Source: Prorocentrum cordatum
Lineage: Eukaryota; Sar; Dinophyceae; Prorocentrales; Prorocentraceae
Direction of reading: 5' to 3'
DNA length: 64,000 nt
Assembly: GCA_963575745.1 (NCBI GenBank)
Contig: CAUYUJ010014349.1
Location: forward strand, 1,105,230 to 1,169,229
How positions within the stretch are numbered: position 1 is the stretch's first letter; each line of letters starts with the position of its first letter. The translations under genes were made by a program, and so were the position numbers. Below the pieces are notes generated by a model, which saw only the letters and a program-made list of their open reading frames with translations, was not told the origin of the DNA and did no database searches. This document shows, piece after piece, positions 11,768 through 22,469 of the stretch.

Positions 11768-11858
11768 CCCCCCTCCTCCTCCTCCTCCTCCTCCTCCTCC
11801 TCCTCCTCCTCCTCCTCCTCCTCCTCCTCCTCCTCCTCCTCCTCCTCCTCCTCCTGGG
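11768..11858. repeat. TCC/GGA microsatellite
   Basis: A nearly uninterrupted run of about 30 CTC units, the purest TCC tract in the window. Confidence 0.95.
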
Positions 11859-12256
11859 TGAGACAGCGGCAGTTGGCCTTCGAGGGGGCCCTCGTCGCCG
11901 AGGTTGGACGCGGCTCGAAGCATCTGCGCCTCTCCCCTGCCTCGGAGCAGGGCGCGTCGAGGCAACGGCAGCTCAGCAGCGATCGGCCCCCGGGGAGCCC
12001 TCCCCGGGGGCCCCCACGCACCGTGCGCGTCCGAGCCGCGCCCAGCCCTGGCGACGAGGGCGCCCTCCGAGGGGCCGGCTGCCGATGTCTCCACTCGCCC
12101 CCCCCTGGGCCCGCAGGGACAGGGCCCCTCGTCGTCCAGCCTTCGGGTCCTAACTCGGGTCTCCGGCGGTCTCCGGCGGCCCTTCGGGACGACCAGGGCG
12201 CGCCCCCAGCACGTCCTCGGCGAGGCGCAGCCACTGGAAGGAAGACCCCCAAGAGA

Positions 12257-12465
12257 TCCTCCTCCTCCTCCTCCCCCTCCCTCCTCCTCCTCCCCCTCCC
12301 TCCTCCTCCTCCTCCTCCTCCTCCTCCTCCTTCCTCCTCCTCCTCCTCCTCCTCCTCCTCCTCCTCCTCCTCCTCCTCCTCCTCCTCCTCCCTCCTCTCC
12401 TCCTCCTCCTCCCTCCTCCTCCTCCTCCTCCTCCTCCTCCTCCTCCTCCTCCTCCTCCCCGTGGC
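12257..12465. repeat. TCC/GGA microsatellite
   Basis: About 210 bases of CTC/TCC with a few CCC and TTC breaks. The stretch 11859-12256 before it is GC-rich and unassigned. Confidence 0.95.
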
Positions 12466-12845
12466 GGGGGGAGCCGCCCCAGAGCTCAGGACCGCAGGAG
12501 CCCGGTCGGGAAGGCCCCGCCCAGCCTCGGGCGGAGCTTCACGCAGTGGACCCGCGGGCTCCTGAAGAGCTCCTCCGAGCCCGCCGCCCCGTGCTTGCCG
12601 CGCGGCCTCGGCCTCGAGCGAAGCAGGCACGCGAAGGAGAAAGAGCGCCATAAACATACACGCCAGTCGTTGAAAGTAGGTATTTCTGGATTCCCAGATC
12701 CCAATCTACTACAAGCGCCTTCCTACTTCAAGAATCGCCATGCTTTTGCTGTTTTTGTTATTCTCTGGGAGGGCCTGGACCCAATCCACTTTATCCGCCT
12801 TCCTACTTCATGTTTCTACCTACTTCTTCCGACCGACGTGTAAAC

Positions 12846-12974
12846 CTAGGTCGGGCATGTCCCCATACGGTCAGATTCCGGACGAACAAGGAGAAATAGT
12901 CAACAATCATTCGAAGATGGTCAAAAATGGAAAAAACAAATCGTCCCGACTGCAGTGGGACAGGCCCGACTTGA
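12846..12974. mobile_element. Inverted-repeat element, family A, copy 1
   Basis: Starts CTAGGTCGGGCATGTCC and ends GGACAGGCCCGACTTGA, so the ends are inverted copies. The interior is AT-rich like the other family A copies and includes AAATAGTCAA. The right end directly abuts a family B element, and the expected 8-bp target duplication is poor here (five of eight bases), perhaps because the second insertion disturbed it. Confidence 0.7.
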
Positions 12975-13160
12975 ACAGAAACATAAACTGTAAGCGCTCC
13001 GCGCGGATTTCTTGGATCGGCGCTGGGCCCCCACCCCCCCCGGGCGGCGCCTCCGGCGCCGCCCCTGGCGCGCTCCGCGCGCCGGGGGAGGGGGGGTCCA
13101 GCGCAGCTCCAAGGAGACGCCCGCGCGGACCTCCAAAAGTCTGTGTCTATGGCGTGTTCT
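12975..13160. mobile_element. Inverted-repeat element, family B, copy 1
   Basis: The left arm carries GCGCTCCGCGCGGATTTCTT. The right arm carries a diverged complement followed by TGTCTATGGCGTGTTCT. The centre is the family B hairpin GGCGGCGCCTCCGGCGCCGCC followed by CTGGCGCGCTCCGCGCG. Palindromic along its whole length with no coding capacity. Confidence 0.65.
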
Positions 13161-13900
13161 CCCCCCCCCGTGAAGCAGGCACGCCGCCCCGGTCCTGCCG
13201 CCGCTCGCGTTCAGCAGGCACAGGCGCCCGCGGGAGGACGTCTGCCGAGGGGCCCACGTCGCTCGAGGGCGATCGTCGGACCGCCGTCGGGCCTCGGGAG
13301 CGCTCGCAGGCTCTCGGCGGTGCTCGGAGGCTCCCTCGCCTCGAGGCGCGTTCCCGCAGCGGCGCCGCGCCGAGGGCACCCCCCGAGGGGGGGGTCGCCC
13401 CGAGTCGTCCCGGACGGCCGCCCGAGCCCCCGCGGTAGACGGCGCCCTGCCCCTGCAGGGCCCGCTTCGAGCCGATCGGTCCGAGGCGAGGTCGACTTCG
13501 GCTGCCCCCGTGCGAGTCGGCTCTTCGGCATTCCGGCGGCCCGATGCGGCCTGGTGCTTTCGCGTGGTGCCGTTGTGCGTCCCGGCGCGGTGGGTCCGAT
13601 TCGACGCCGGCTCCGTGCAGGCGCGGCCCGACCCCCGACGCACGTTCCGAGGCGATCCGATGTGTCGGCTCGATGGTGTCCGCTCCTTATTACTCGCCTC
13701 GCGATCCGAGGGGTTGCACGGGTGGTCACCAGGGAGTCCTGGAGGTGTCTTCGCAGCTTGCAAGCCTTGGGTACCTGGCGAACGCGGCCCGAGTCGCAGA
13801 GCAGACCAGGGCCTCGGAGGGCTGCGGAGCCGCAGCGGTTGCCCATCGCAGTGAGACGTCGCGCGGACCCCCCTGCTGGGGGCAGAGCGGACCCAGACCG
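13161..13900. other. Unassigned GC-rich DNA, no gene seen
   Basis: Long frames on both strands without recognisable domains. The composition (CG-rich, Arg/Ala/Pro/Gly frames) gives open frames by chance. Confidence 0.4.
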
Positions 13901-14060
13901 AAGAAGAACATACGCCATATACATCAACTTCTTAGCGCTCCGTGCGGATTTCTTGGAACTGCGCTGGACCTTCCACCCCGGCGCGCGGGGCGCGCCAGGA
14001 GCGGCGCCAGAGGCGCCGCGGGAGCGCCCAGAAAGGGGCCTCGCCAGCGCGGGATCGAAC
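13901..14060. mobile_element. Family B inverted-repeat element, eroded copy 2
   Basis: The left arm is well preserved (AAGAAGAACATACGCCATAT at its start, then GCGCTCCGTGCGGATTTCTT). The centre and right arm are strongly diverged. It keeps the GGCGCCAGAGGCGCC type hairpin. No copy of the right outer end is seen. Confidence 0.55.
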
Positions 14061-14140
14061 CAGGACGGGGGCGGCCCCGCCCGCGGAAGGCTGTCGGAGG
14101 CCAGTGGAAGTAAACGGTGCGCCCCCAAGGCCCAGGCCTC

Positions 14141-14375
14141 CTGGATGGGGTCGGAGTAGGTGGGGTCGGAGGATCGCGCCGCATCGCCGATGCATCGCCG
14201 ATGCGGCTCGATGTGCAGCCCGCTTTGCTTCACGTCGACGTAGCCGATGCATCGCCGACGTCGACGATGCATCGCCGATGCATCGCCGCTGCATCGCAGA
14301 TCATCGCAGATGCATCGCCGATGTATTGGCGATGCGGCGCGATCCTCCGACCCCATCTACTCCGACCCCATCTAA
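14141..14375. mobile_element. Inverted-repeat element with 45-bp ends, family D
   Basis: The left end (14144 onward) reads GATGGGGTCGGAGTAGGTGG and continues GGTCGGAGGATCGCGCCGC. The complement of the right end (to 14372) is the same over about 45 bp with one difference. The interior is a GCATCGCCGAT-type repeat that can itself fold. AGGCCTC flanks both sides within 3-4 bp, a possible target duplication, although this word is itself nearly palindromic. No coding capacity. Confidence 0.75.
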
Positions 14376-15232
14376 GAGGCCTCTACAAGAGATATCATAT
14401 TCTGAGGCTTCAGGGGTTCAAGAATTCGTCACCAGACGCAATGTGGTTTTGGTTAACTACTAGCCTGAAACATATCCCTATCCCTATGATTGGTATCGCC
14501 TCATCCCGATGCTGAACATAAGGGCTCCCTCAGTTCTCGAGGGCACATCTCTAAGACTGTCATCGCCTTTGGGCCCTGTCCATCTTAGGAATAGGGATAA
14601 GTTCGAGGCTGGTTATGTGAGAGGGGAAGAGGTTTGGACCTCTGGGGGCAAATAAGGATCTCTCTGAGTGCACAGTTGCCCTGAGAGGATTAGACGGCCT
14701 CCTCGGGAGCGCTGTATAGGGGGGCCTCCTCGCAGGGATTGCGTTTAGGACACCCGAGAGACACGGTCTGGCCGCGATCGGTTCTGCGTTTGCCTTTCAA
14801 ACTTATGATACACCACGGACCGATCTATGTTTGAAGCCAACGGGTGCGTCAGAGAGGGCCCCCAGCAGCATGTATCTCAACGTGCCATTTCGCAGATTGG
14901 GATGTAGAGCATGTGCGCCGCAGCACCACAGAACCCCCTTCGGGCATCTTCAGCCACGCACCCAGTGGCAGTGTATGGCCAGTTGGTCCGTCACCCTGAA
15001 AGTTTCTGTGACGATGTGTCCTGGCCACATCAAATTGACTCATGGTGTCGCCCTCTATTTCTGTCACTATCTTATGTGCCTTCGGTATGGTTTGATCCGA
15101 CAGCTTCGATCGGTCGCAACGTGCAAGCGATTTCGACCAGTCCCATCGACCACTCGGGCGACCGATACCTTGACTCGCCCGATCTACTCGATCCGATGAT
15201 GCCGTCGGCTCGGTCAGTGCTCGTCTGCACAG
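14376..15232. other. No gene recognised, probable intron or upstream region of the LRR gene
   Basis: The composition is more mixed than the neighbours. No LRR-like frame was found, so earlier exons of the gene may lie outside the window or be too short to see. The part just before 15233 is rich in TCGATC phrases and ends in TGCACAG, a plausible 3' splice site. Confidence 0.35.
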
Positions 15233-15380
15233 TTCGATTGTGAGACGGCCCGAAGGTACCTGACGGACTGCGACGCAAAGGGAAACGTGCCAGTGCCGCT
15301 CCGCTGCATGACCGGTCACTCCAAGACCGTGGCCGCGGCGGGAGAAGATTTGATGGACAGCGATGTCCTGGCCCTCGCCG
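15233..15380 (+). CDS. LRR (RNI-like) gene, exon 1 of those visible
   Basis: It opens after TGCACAG and reads FDCETARRYLTDCDAKG, then ends with DSDVLALA before a GTGCGATG donor. It holds 49 codons plus one base, so the last codon is completed by exon 2 (GCC GTG GAC, giving LAVDGFEE). This is the segment just before the first leucine-rich repeat. Its true N-terminus is unseen. Function is unknown: LRR proteins of this kind are protein-binding scaffolds, but no partner can be inferred. The exon is short and its boundaries rest on splice signals and phase, not on transcript data. Confidence 0.6.
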
Positions 15381-15575
15381 GTGCGATGCAGGAGTCGGGG
15401 TGTCCGCGGTTCGGTCGGTTCAATTGCGTCGCAGTCGGTCGCGTTCGGTTCGGCTTGGTCGGTCGTCGTGTCGTTGCTGCATCGCCGCAGCCTTCTGGGC
15501 TGCTGGCGGCCTGTCGGTGTCTGTCGAGTTCGGTTTCCCTGTCGGTTCGGTCGGGTTTGGGCTGAGCGATCGCAG
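15381..15575 (+). other. Intron 1 of the LRR gene (GT-AG) made largely of a dispersed repeat
   Basis: A 195-bp intron from GTGCGATG to ATCGCAG. From about 15397 to 15560 it matches 56602-56765 closely. Both start GGGTGTCCGCGGTTCG, and both contain a GTTCGGTTCGGC phrase and the sequence around CTTCTGGGCTGC or CTTCCAGGCTGC. The intron therefore contains, or arose from, a dispersed repeat. Confidence 0.55.
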
Positions 15576-15978
15576 TGGACGGCTTTGAGGAGATGGAGGC
15601 CATGGAGGAGGTCGACTTGAGCAATAACCGTATGCTGACGGACACCAGTTTGGGGCCGCTCTTGCGGCAGCTGTGCATGGAGCCGCTGGCGAAGACTGTG
15701 CGGAAGCTGATGCTGGCGAACTGCACGCGAGCGGGCGTGGTCGCCATCGGCAGCCTCGTGAAGCTGGTGGACTCGGCCAGCATGCTGGTCCATCTGGACC
15801 TCAGCCACGTCGCGATATCCACCAAGCTGCAGCTGCCTCTCTGCACCGCCATCGGCTACCATCCCCGGCTCCAGACCGTGAGCCTGGCAGAGTCGGGCTT
15901 CAGAGAGAAGAGCGTCTGCGCGCAGTGCATGGCCGCTTTGCTGGACAGCGGGTCCGTCTCCACTCTGGACCTGAGCTG
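15576..15978 (+). CDS. LRR (RNI-like) gene, exon 2
   Basis: The best LRR exon, 403 bases (two bases finishing a codon, 133 codons, two bases left over). It contains successive LRR cores: VDLSNNRML, VRKLMLANC, LVHLDLSHV, LQTVSLAES and VSTLDLSW, spaced roughly 24-36 residues apart, as in ribonuclease-inhibitor-like proteins. The 3' end is assigned to TG|GAGCTC, a GA donor. This lets the split codon TG+G make Trp and gives LDLSW followed by NCFDDGVF in exon 3. An alternative GT donor a few bases on (GTTGCA) would leave an abrupt end. Cys residues are frequent. Confidence 0.75.
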
Positions 15979-15999
15979 GAGCTCGGGCGTTGCAATTAG

Positions 16000-17110
16000 G
16001 GGGGGGTACCCCCCCGTCCTCCTCTCCTCCTTCTCCCAGGCGCTGTCCTCCTCCATGCTCCTTCCTCCTCTCCGCTCCCATCCTCTTCACTCCCCCATCC
16101 CGCTTCCCTCATCGTTTTCCTTTTCGTTCCCCTCTCTCTCTCTCTCCCCAGACCTCCAGCATCCCGATTTCTTCCACACGTTGGGCTCCGGAGAGGTCTC
16201 GTCACCACATTGCGCGTGGATTTCCCACCGTGAGTTGCGCGCTGTGGGCCTCCAGGGTTCGAGGCGGACCCTGGGCCCAGGCCTCGACATGATTCAGGAG
16301 GGAAAGAAACACACAGGCCCAGTTAATCGTCGATTGTCCAGAAAATATGGGAAAATATGGGCAGTGGTGGGGAAGACAAAAACCCAGAACATATGGGAGA
16401 ATATGGGGAATCCTTTTATTTTTCCATGTATTTATTTGTGTGTCCCAGGGCCCTTTCAATGATGGCCGTCCTGGCTTTCCTCGGTGCGCCCTGAGGAGGT
16501 GTGGGTCCTCCACGGCCCCCCGACGCCGGGATGTGTTCCCAACGCGTACCCCCGCAGGTCTCGACCTCTTCCCAGGGGCTGGTGTTTCATTCCAGGCGGT
16601 TTTTGCTGTTGGTCCCGAGGCCATGCAAGAGCCCTCAGATGCCGGAGGTTGTCTGCAACATGTCCGTCGTGTTTCTTGTCGCCGCGAGAGGGGGTCTGGG
16701 TCATCCTTTTCCCTCCGTTTTTCCTCTCCGACCTCCCTCCCCCTCCTTCTCCTCCTCTTGCGACTGCCCCTTCAGCTCCTCCCTCTTCCCCTCGAGCTCC
16801 CCCCCCCTTTCCTCCAATAAACAGAGAGAAAGGAAGAGCTCGTGCGAATTGCCGTCGTCGGCTTCGGCCACGCTCTCTTCACGTACACATATACGCTAGT
16901 GGTGTCGACCTCTCTCCTCCTCCTCCTCCTCCGCCTCCTCCTCCTCCTCCGCCTCCTCCTCCTCCTCCTCTCCTTCTCCTCCTCCTTGAACTCCTTCTCT
17001 TTCTCCTACTCCTCGTTCTCCTCCTCCTCCCCTCGCTCCTGCTCCTCCTCCTCCTCGTCCTCGTCGTCCTCCCTCTCCTCCGCATCTCTTCTCCTCCGTT
17101 TCTCTCATCC
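16000..17110. other. Intron 2, first part: repeat family R3 and pyrimidine tracts
   Basis: Pyrimidine-rich from about 16010-16150. A repeat unit at 16333-16455 (GGGGAAGAC, ACCCAGAACATATGGGA, GGGGAATCCT) also occurs near 42905 and 59455. A CTC/TCC microsatellite occupies about 16735-16800 and 16912-17110. No exon was recognised. Confidence 0.6.
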
Positions 17111-17249
17111 TTTCTCCTCTCCGTAACCAGTGTGGCCAAAGATCTTCCACTTTGGGGCTCTGAGCCCACTGCCACAATGGCATGCCACCAGTCCGCGGCT
17201 CGACCATCGCCAGTTGGTGCAATCCGAGTCGAGCTGTCGGGCCACGACT

Positions 17250-18100
17250 GAGTTTCTTGGAGCCAGGACTCCCGCGATGGTTCCTCTGACGTGCATCAGC
17301 GGAACTGGTTCTGCAAGACATACAAGAACGAACGGACTCGCAAGCAGTTCCTCTATGTCGCGGAGGACAAGCAGTGCCACCTGTGCAAGCAGTCAACAAG
17401 TTCCTGCTTCAGGGGGCTATATTCAGGCCAAGGGGCCCTCGGTTTCGACAGGGTCCAAGGGAGCTGCCAACGGCGCGCATGCCCCGTAGTTCAAAGTTTC
17501 GGAAGTGGCCAAGCTCGCCGCCAAGGTCAAGCAGCTCGAGGTCAAGCTGGCCAAGGTTGGAGCTGGGCCAGGCCAGACAGCGGCAGAGGTCTTCGACGGG
17601 GACCTTGGATACGAGGTCCTGCCCGAGGGCGCCTGTCCACTGTCGAGCGGGAGCTGTCGGCCATCTCAGGCCTGGTGGGCGATAGGTGGTCCAAACTACG
17701 CGATAAACTCACGCAGGGGAAGCTGCAGCTCGAGCAGAAGCTGCTAGACGACCAGTCATGCTGCAAGCGTCTGCGGGCCCTTGTTAGGCAAAGTGGACAA
17801 GGCCGAGCAGAAATTGCCCAAGTCCAAGAAGCAGCAGGAGGCCAATCGCAAGCGGCTCAGCGAGGCTGAGTCGGCGCTACGAGACGCCGACAAGCGCGTC
17901 CAGACGCAGGATACCGAGCTGGGCCAGCTGGAGGCGCACCAGATGGAGCGTGCAGCGCAGGGCATGGCGCAAGGCGTCCAGCCCGAGCCTGCTGCTGCAG
18001 CAACCGCCCCGGCCCCCAATGCTCCAGCTGGACGGGGTCAAGGCCAAGAGCTTCCTGGAGCAACGCCTCGACCCGCTCGGCACGCAGGCGCCTGACCTCA
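17250..18100 (+). mobile_element. LINE relic A, 5' part: finger and coiled coil
   Basis: Near 17310-17395 a fragment reads NWFCKTYKNERTRK then DKQCHLCKQ, like a degraded zinc finger with W-x-C and C-x2-C spacing in which one Cys is now Tyr. From 17505 to about 17960 there is a coiled-coil region spread over three frames: VAKLAAKVKQLEVKLAK, then LSTVERELSAISGLVGD with LEQKLLDDQ, then KVDKAEQKLPKSKKQQ. At least two frameshifts are therefore present. I believe this arrangement, a finger plus coiled coil ahead of a reverse transcriptase, occurs in dinoflagellate LINE-type polyproteins. Inactive. Confidence 0.55.
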
Positions 18101-19135
18101 CGCGGTTCGCGCAGGTGCTCTGCGAGCAAGTGCCAAGCTGCACCGCGCAGTCCTTTGTGCCAGCTCCTTGGGGCACGCAGGTCTGCGCCAGGGCGCCGTC
18201 GGGCCCTGGGGCAGTGGAAGCGGCTACGGAGCCAGTGTCCATCTCTAAGGTGCGCGCGGAGATCGCAGCGGGCGGGGTCGATCCACCTGACAGTTGGCCA
18301 TGCCAAGGAATGCCCTGCTTGCCTCCAGTGAGCGGCTACAGGCGCGAGGCAGGCGGCCCGACATATTGTTCGCCCAGGAAGCCATGTCCTTCGACGAGGA
18401 GAAGGTCGGCTCTGCTCATCTGGCGCCACGCTGGGCTGATCATGTCGGGGGCGTGCCGCTTGCGCCGGAAAGGCCGCCCCGCGGGCCATCGGAGCGCGAT
18501 TTCTTCGCGGCCTCCTCGACGCTTGCGCGCTGGGCGGAGGCGCCACAGGCTATGTCGGACACACCTGTCTGCGCGCACTTTCGCGACGGCCTGCGCATCC
18601 AGAATTTCTGGGCGGCCCCTGCGGCGCGCGTCGAGGACCCGCGCAGAGTTTTCAGCGCTTCCAATGCCAAAGATGAGATCCTGAAGCCTCGCGCGTGGCG
18701 ATGTGGCAGGCAGCAGAGCACTACGATTTCGACCTTGGCCTGCTCCGCTAGCTGCGCGTGCTCTACGGAGGGCCGCGCCGAGTCCGTTGGCTTTCGCGCG
18801 CGACTCCCGCCGTCTGGCCGAAAAACACGACTGCGGCGGGGCCTCCCCGACAGGCAAATTTTCAGCAAGGCCCCGAGGCAATGCCCGCATCCTGGACCAG
18901 CCCAGCAGGCCAGCCGAAAGGGCCAACCTAGCTGGCCAGCCAACGGGCCAGCACAACGCCAATGGGCCAGCCCACCACGTTATCGTAGCAGGCCATCTCA
19001 GGGGCGCGCGAGCCCAGCAGGTCAGCCCAGTGGCGCAGCCCAGCTGGCCAGCCTAGGGGCCAGCCCACCAGGCCAGCCAAACGTGCTCAACGGTCCAGCG
19101 CAAAGGCCCAGTTCAGCTCTCTGGGCCAGCCCTCA
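18101..19135 (+). mobile_element. LINE relic A, unrecognised middle with a GGCCAGCC minisatellite
   Basis: The expected endonuclease region cannot be recognised in any frame and has probably decayed. Between about 18890 and 19135 the DNA is dominated by GGCCAGCCCA-like units, a 10-12-bp degenerate minisatellite that seems to have grown inside the element. Confidence 0.4.
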
Positions 19136-20120
19136 GCATCGGCGCCGCCATTGGCTCTGCCGTCCTCATCGCCATCGTCGCCGCCAGCATCGCCACTATC
19201 CTCAGTGCGGTTCTGCGCCACGGGGGTCGTCAGATTGGAAGCTAACGGTGCTCGACGCGCCCGCCTGTCGGCCCAACAATCTGGTCGACGACATCACGGG
19301 GCATGCTGTCGGAGGTTCGCGCACTGTTGCGGCGCAGCTGGCCGAGGCACTGAGTTTGATACTGTCAGCCGCGCAGCAGTTCGAGTTGCCAGTAACACGT
19401 CCGAGTCTTGTTCTTTCATTCCAGACAACGAGATGCTCGACCTTCCCTTAGAGGATCCGCAGTGGCCATTCGATACGTCGATACTGCATGACTCTCATCG
19501 GGACCTCGGAGTGGACGCGGTCGACGGCACCCGCCGTGGGATCCCGATCCGGGCCGTTCGATTCTCCAGGGCATACGTTGTTGCCGGCAGGTTTCGGAGG
19601 CCTGGCATTGGCAACAAATCGCTTCGCATGTTCAGGGTAAGCCCCGCGGTCGAAGCTGTTTGGGGGGGCTCCATCCTCGGGGTCGGTAGTTCGGCGACCA
19701 GGGGGGCGAGGCTTGCGGCGGCCCGCAGCTTCGAGCCTTTGCAGTCAGGCTCGTCCCTCGGTTTTCAGTGCTGTGCAGTAGCGCCTGGACGAACGACCCG
19801 CTCGTGCACCTCCACTGCGGCGGCTGTAAAATCCTTCGTCTCGGTCTGGTCGCACCGCTACGTGACTCAGGCTGCTTTCGCGTCAGTTCTGAATGATGCT
19901 CTGTGGACCCTTGGAAATATCAGGCCCTGGAGCGCGGTGAAGGAGCCACTGTCCGCTCTCCTCCTCGCCCTCGGCGGGATTGGCTGGGACCTCGACGTTG
20001 ATGTTCGATGCCGATTGTCTTGTGGACCAGTATGGGGCCCCCTGGGCGATCGGCCGCTTCCTCGCCCGCCTTCTCCGAAGGCCTCTGTAAGCAGGCATGG
20101 TGAGGCGCGATTGTGACCGA
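19136..20120 (+). mobile_element. LINE relic A, reverse transcriptase part
   Basis: The frame 18294-19451 contains NNLVDDITGHAV with Asp-Asp at 19287-19292, matching the catalytic [FY]xDD block of reverse transcriptase with the first aromatic replaced. It is followed by VAAQLAEALSLILSAAQ, which fits the helix after that block. The second frame 19151-20116 continues with KSLRMFRVSPAVEAVWGG and then KEPLSALLLALGGIGWDL, like the thumb region of these polyproteins. The frame change between them and stops elsewhere show it is dead. It sits in the sense orientation within intron 2 of the LRR gene. Confidence 0.6.
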
Positions 20121-21400
20121 TGAACATGGTCGCCAGTCGTCGTTCGTTGGCGAATGGTCTGGCCCGATCTGCTCTCGCCCTGCCCAGAACCGGATTGCGG
20201 CCAAGGCTTCGGCAGGCCGTTCGGCCCATCATCCATGAGCGTTCCGTGGCTTGATAGCTCGCCAGCGTTGATGCCAGCAGCGTTTCGCCGAGCAGAGCCA
20301 GGTATCCACGCTTTCTGCTTCCGTTCCGGGGAGTTCGAGGCCCTCTTCTACCGCCGTTGCGCTTGCCCTGCTCCCTCGGTTTGGAGACGCGACGAGGTCT
20401 CGAGCGAGGTAAAGGATGCGGCCAGTTGTATTGTTGCACTTTCGGACCGAGTTCAGGACTTCTTGTCCCAGGCGGTCTTCCCCGACCCTTCGGCGTGGTT
20501 CAAGTGCAAGGCGCCCGACCCGTCCTGCTGATAGATGCATCGTCTCAGGTGGCCTGCCGACGGTTGGGGGATGGAACGCACGCGCATACGATCGGATTTG
20601 CCTTCGAGGACCGCCTTCGGTCCCTGGCAGTGGCGGAATGGGCGGTGGCCATTACGAACGGGGAGGGGGGTCGTTCTGTCGCGTTTTTGGGGGTGGTGCT
20701 TGTAGCGGAGGCACCCCTCCAGGCCTCTCGGGACGGCGGAGATTGCGTTGTCGCCCAGCTGTGTCTCAATGCCACCCTCTTCCCCCGAGCCCACCTCAAT
20801 ATTGATTGCGCGGGCACCTCCGACTGTGCTCAAGACTCCAGGTCCGTTGCGGGCCCCGATCGTGCGCGGTCCCACTGGCGGACCCGGGTGCACGACAAGC
20901 TTGATGATCGCTCTGTCTTGACGGGATTGAGGAGGAGCAGGGGGGCTGGGAGTGGGCGCTCCTCCAGCGCCCCCTCGCCTCGTTGGGCCTGCCCCGCCTG
21001 AGGCGGGCAGGGCTGCCGTGGAGCCCCAGCGGCGGCGGAAATGGCAGTAGCGCCACCCGCGCAGGGCTCCCACCGTGGTCGAACTCGCGGGACTTGCTGG
21101 GGCGGTTCCTTCGGGGGCCGCCCCCAAAGGGAGGGAAAGGGAAAGAGAGAGGAGGACGAGCCCAAGTCCCGTCCCATTGTGCAGAGACGGACGTGATCGA
21201 AGGCCGCCTGACCCGACCTCAGTGGCTCGGCAACCCAGCGGCGGATGCGCATGCACGCCGTGGGGCCGAGCTGTATCGCAGCGACCCCGCCGATCGTCTC
21301 GTCATCACCGGCTGCCATGAGATTGCCAAGCAGGCGGTTAGGTGCTCGGCCCGTCAGAAGGCCACGATGGCAGGTGCTGGGGTTGCATGACCGTGTCCCG
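20121..21400 (+). mobile_element. LINE relic A, RNase H part
   Basis: Around 20640-20830 a frame reads VAEWAVAITNGEGG and later LNIDCAG, matching the first and third acidic blocks of RNase HI folds. In another frame, near 21195-21275, PQWLGNPAADAHARRGAEL matches the W..G...AD..A..GA pattern at the end of such domains. The pieces are in different frames, so indels have broken it. It ends before unassigned DNA at 21400. Confidence 0.55.
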
Positions 21401-22140
21401 CCAGACTGGCCCCGACGCGTCGCTCTCGGCTCCTTTGATCTGCAGCCAGATGTCCTGGGGGAGGATGGCGGCGGCGCGGGCGGGGCGGGCGTCGGAGCGG
21501 CGTCCGTCGTCGAAGGAAGGGAGCGCCACGGCCAGCGGCGTGGCGCAGGGCGCTGGCCAGGTGTCATCCTCCCCCGCCCCCCCCCCTCCGCCGTGTCCTG
21601 GAGAAGAGGCCCGGGCCCTCCTCGGGCCTTGGAAGGCCAGAGGCCACTCTTGCATCGAAGCTCCAGCGGCCTCGGCAGCTGGCGCTCCTCTGGGGCCCGA
21701 GGTCCTTCGCACCGCTTGCGGGTCCATCGGCAGCCCAGGGAGTTCCTGGGGTCGGAGCGCTCTCGTGTCGGACTGTTCGGGGTCCCGCTCCCTGGGCCGC
21801 GAGGGGAACGCGTGGTTTGGATGTTGCAAGGCGAGCACCTGTCCCGCAAGGAGTGCCGAGTCGGAGCAGCGTTTTCGCTCTCCGACGACCCTCGCACCTT
21901 CTTGGCCTCGAAGTTAGGCTCAGGAGGGGTGCCTGGGCTTGGGCCCGACCCCGTCGTCGAGCGGACCGGGGTCGACCTCATCCGAGGCCTTGCGCTACTC
22001 GCGCTCGCGTCGGAGGACTTGGGCAGCGGGTCCCTGGCAGGAGAGAGCACGAGGAGGCCGATCTCTCGGATGACAGTTTCTGATGTGATCAACGTTGGAT
22101 TCCTGTTTGATGTGGTGGCACCCTCACCTGGTGTGGGTCT
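21400..22140. other. Unassigned, possible 3' tail of LINE relic A
   Basis: Frames on + continue (for example LHDRVPPDWPRRVALGSF near 21388) and look more protein-like than the microsatellite frames, but no domain is recognised. It could be the C-terminal part of the polyprotein. Confidence 0.35.
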
Positions 22141-22360
22141 CGTCCTCTCCTCTTCCCTCCTCCCTCCTCCTCCTTCCTCCTCCTCCCTCCTCATCCTTTT
22201 CTTCTGCCTCATCCTTTTCTTCTTCCTCCTCCTTCTGTCCTTCCTCCTCCGATTATCTCATCTTCCCTCCTCCTCCTTTTCCTCCCTCATCCATCCTCCT
22301 CCTCCTTCTCTTCCTTCTCCTCCTCCTCCTGCTCCTGCTCATCCCCCCATCCTTCTTTAT
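22140..22360. repeat. TCC-rich microsatellite
   Basis: Interrupted CTC/TCC tract with CATCCTTTTCTTC insertions. Confidence 0.9.
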
Positions 22361-22469
22361 GCATAACTCCTCCCCGTCGCTCTCCGAGGCCAGTCGGAAG
22401 GGCGGGCTGGGCGTTTCCGCTCGAGACTATCTTAGAATGTGTGAGCCTTATCATTGACAACGGGTTTCA

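Noticed and set aside
14849-16090. A 413-residue minus frame opposite the LRR exons
   Set aside because: It is the complement of exons 1-2 and crosses both proposed introns; its residues match no family, while the + strand shows clear LRR cores.
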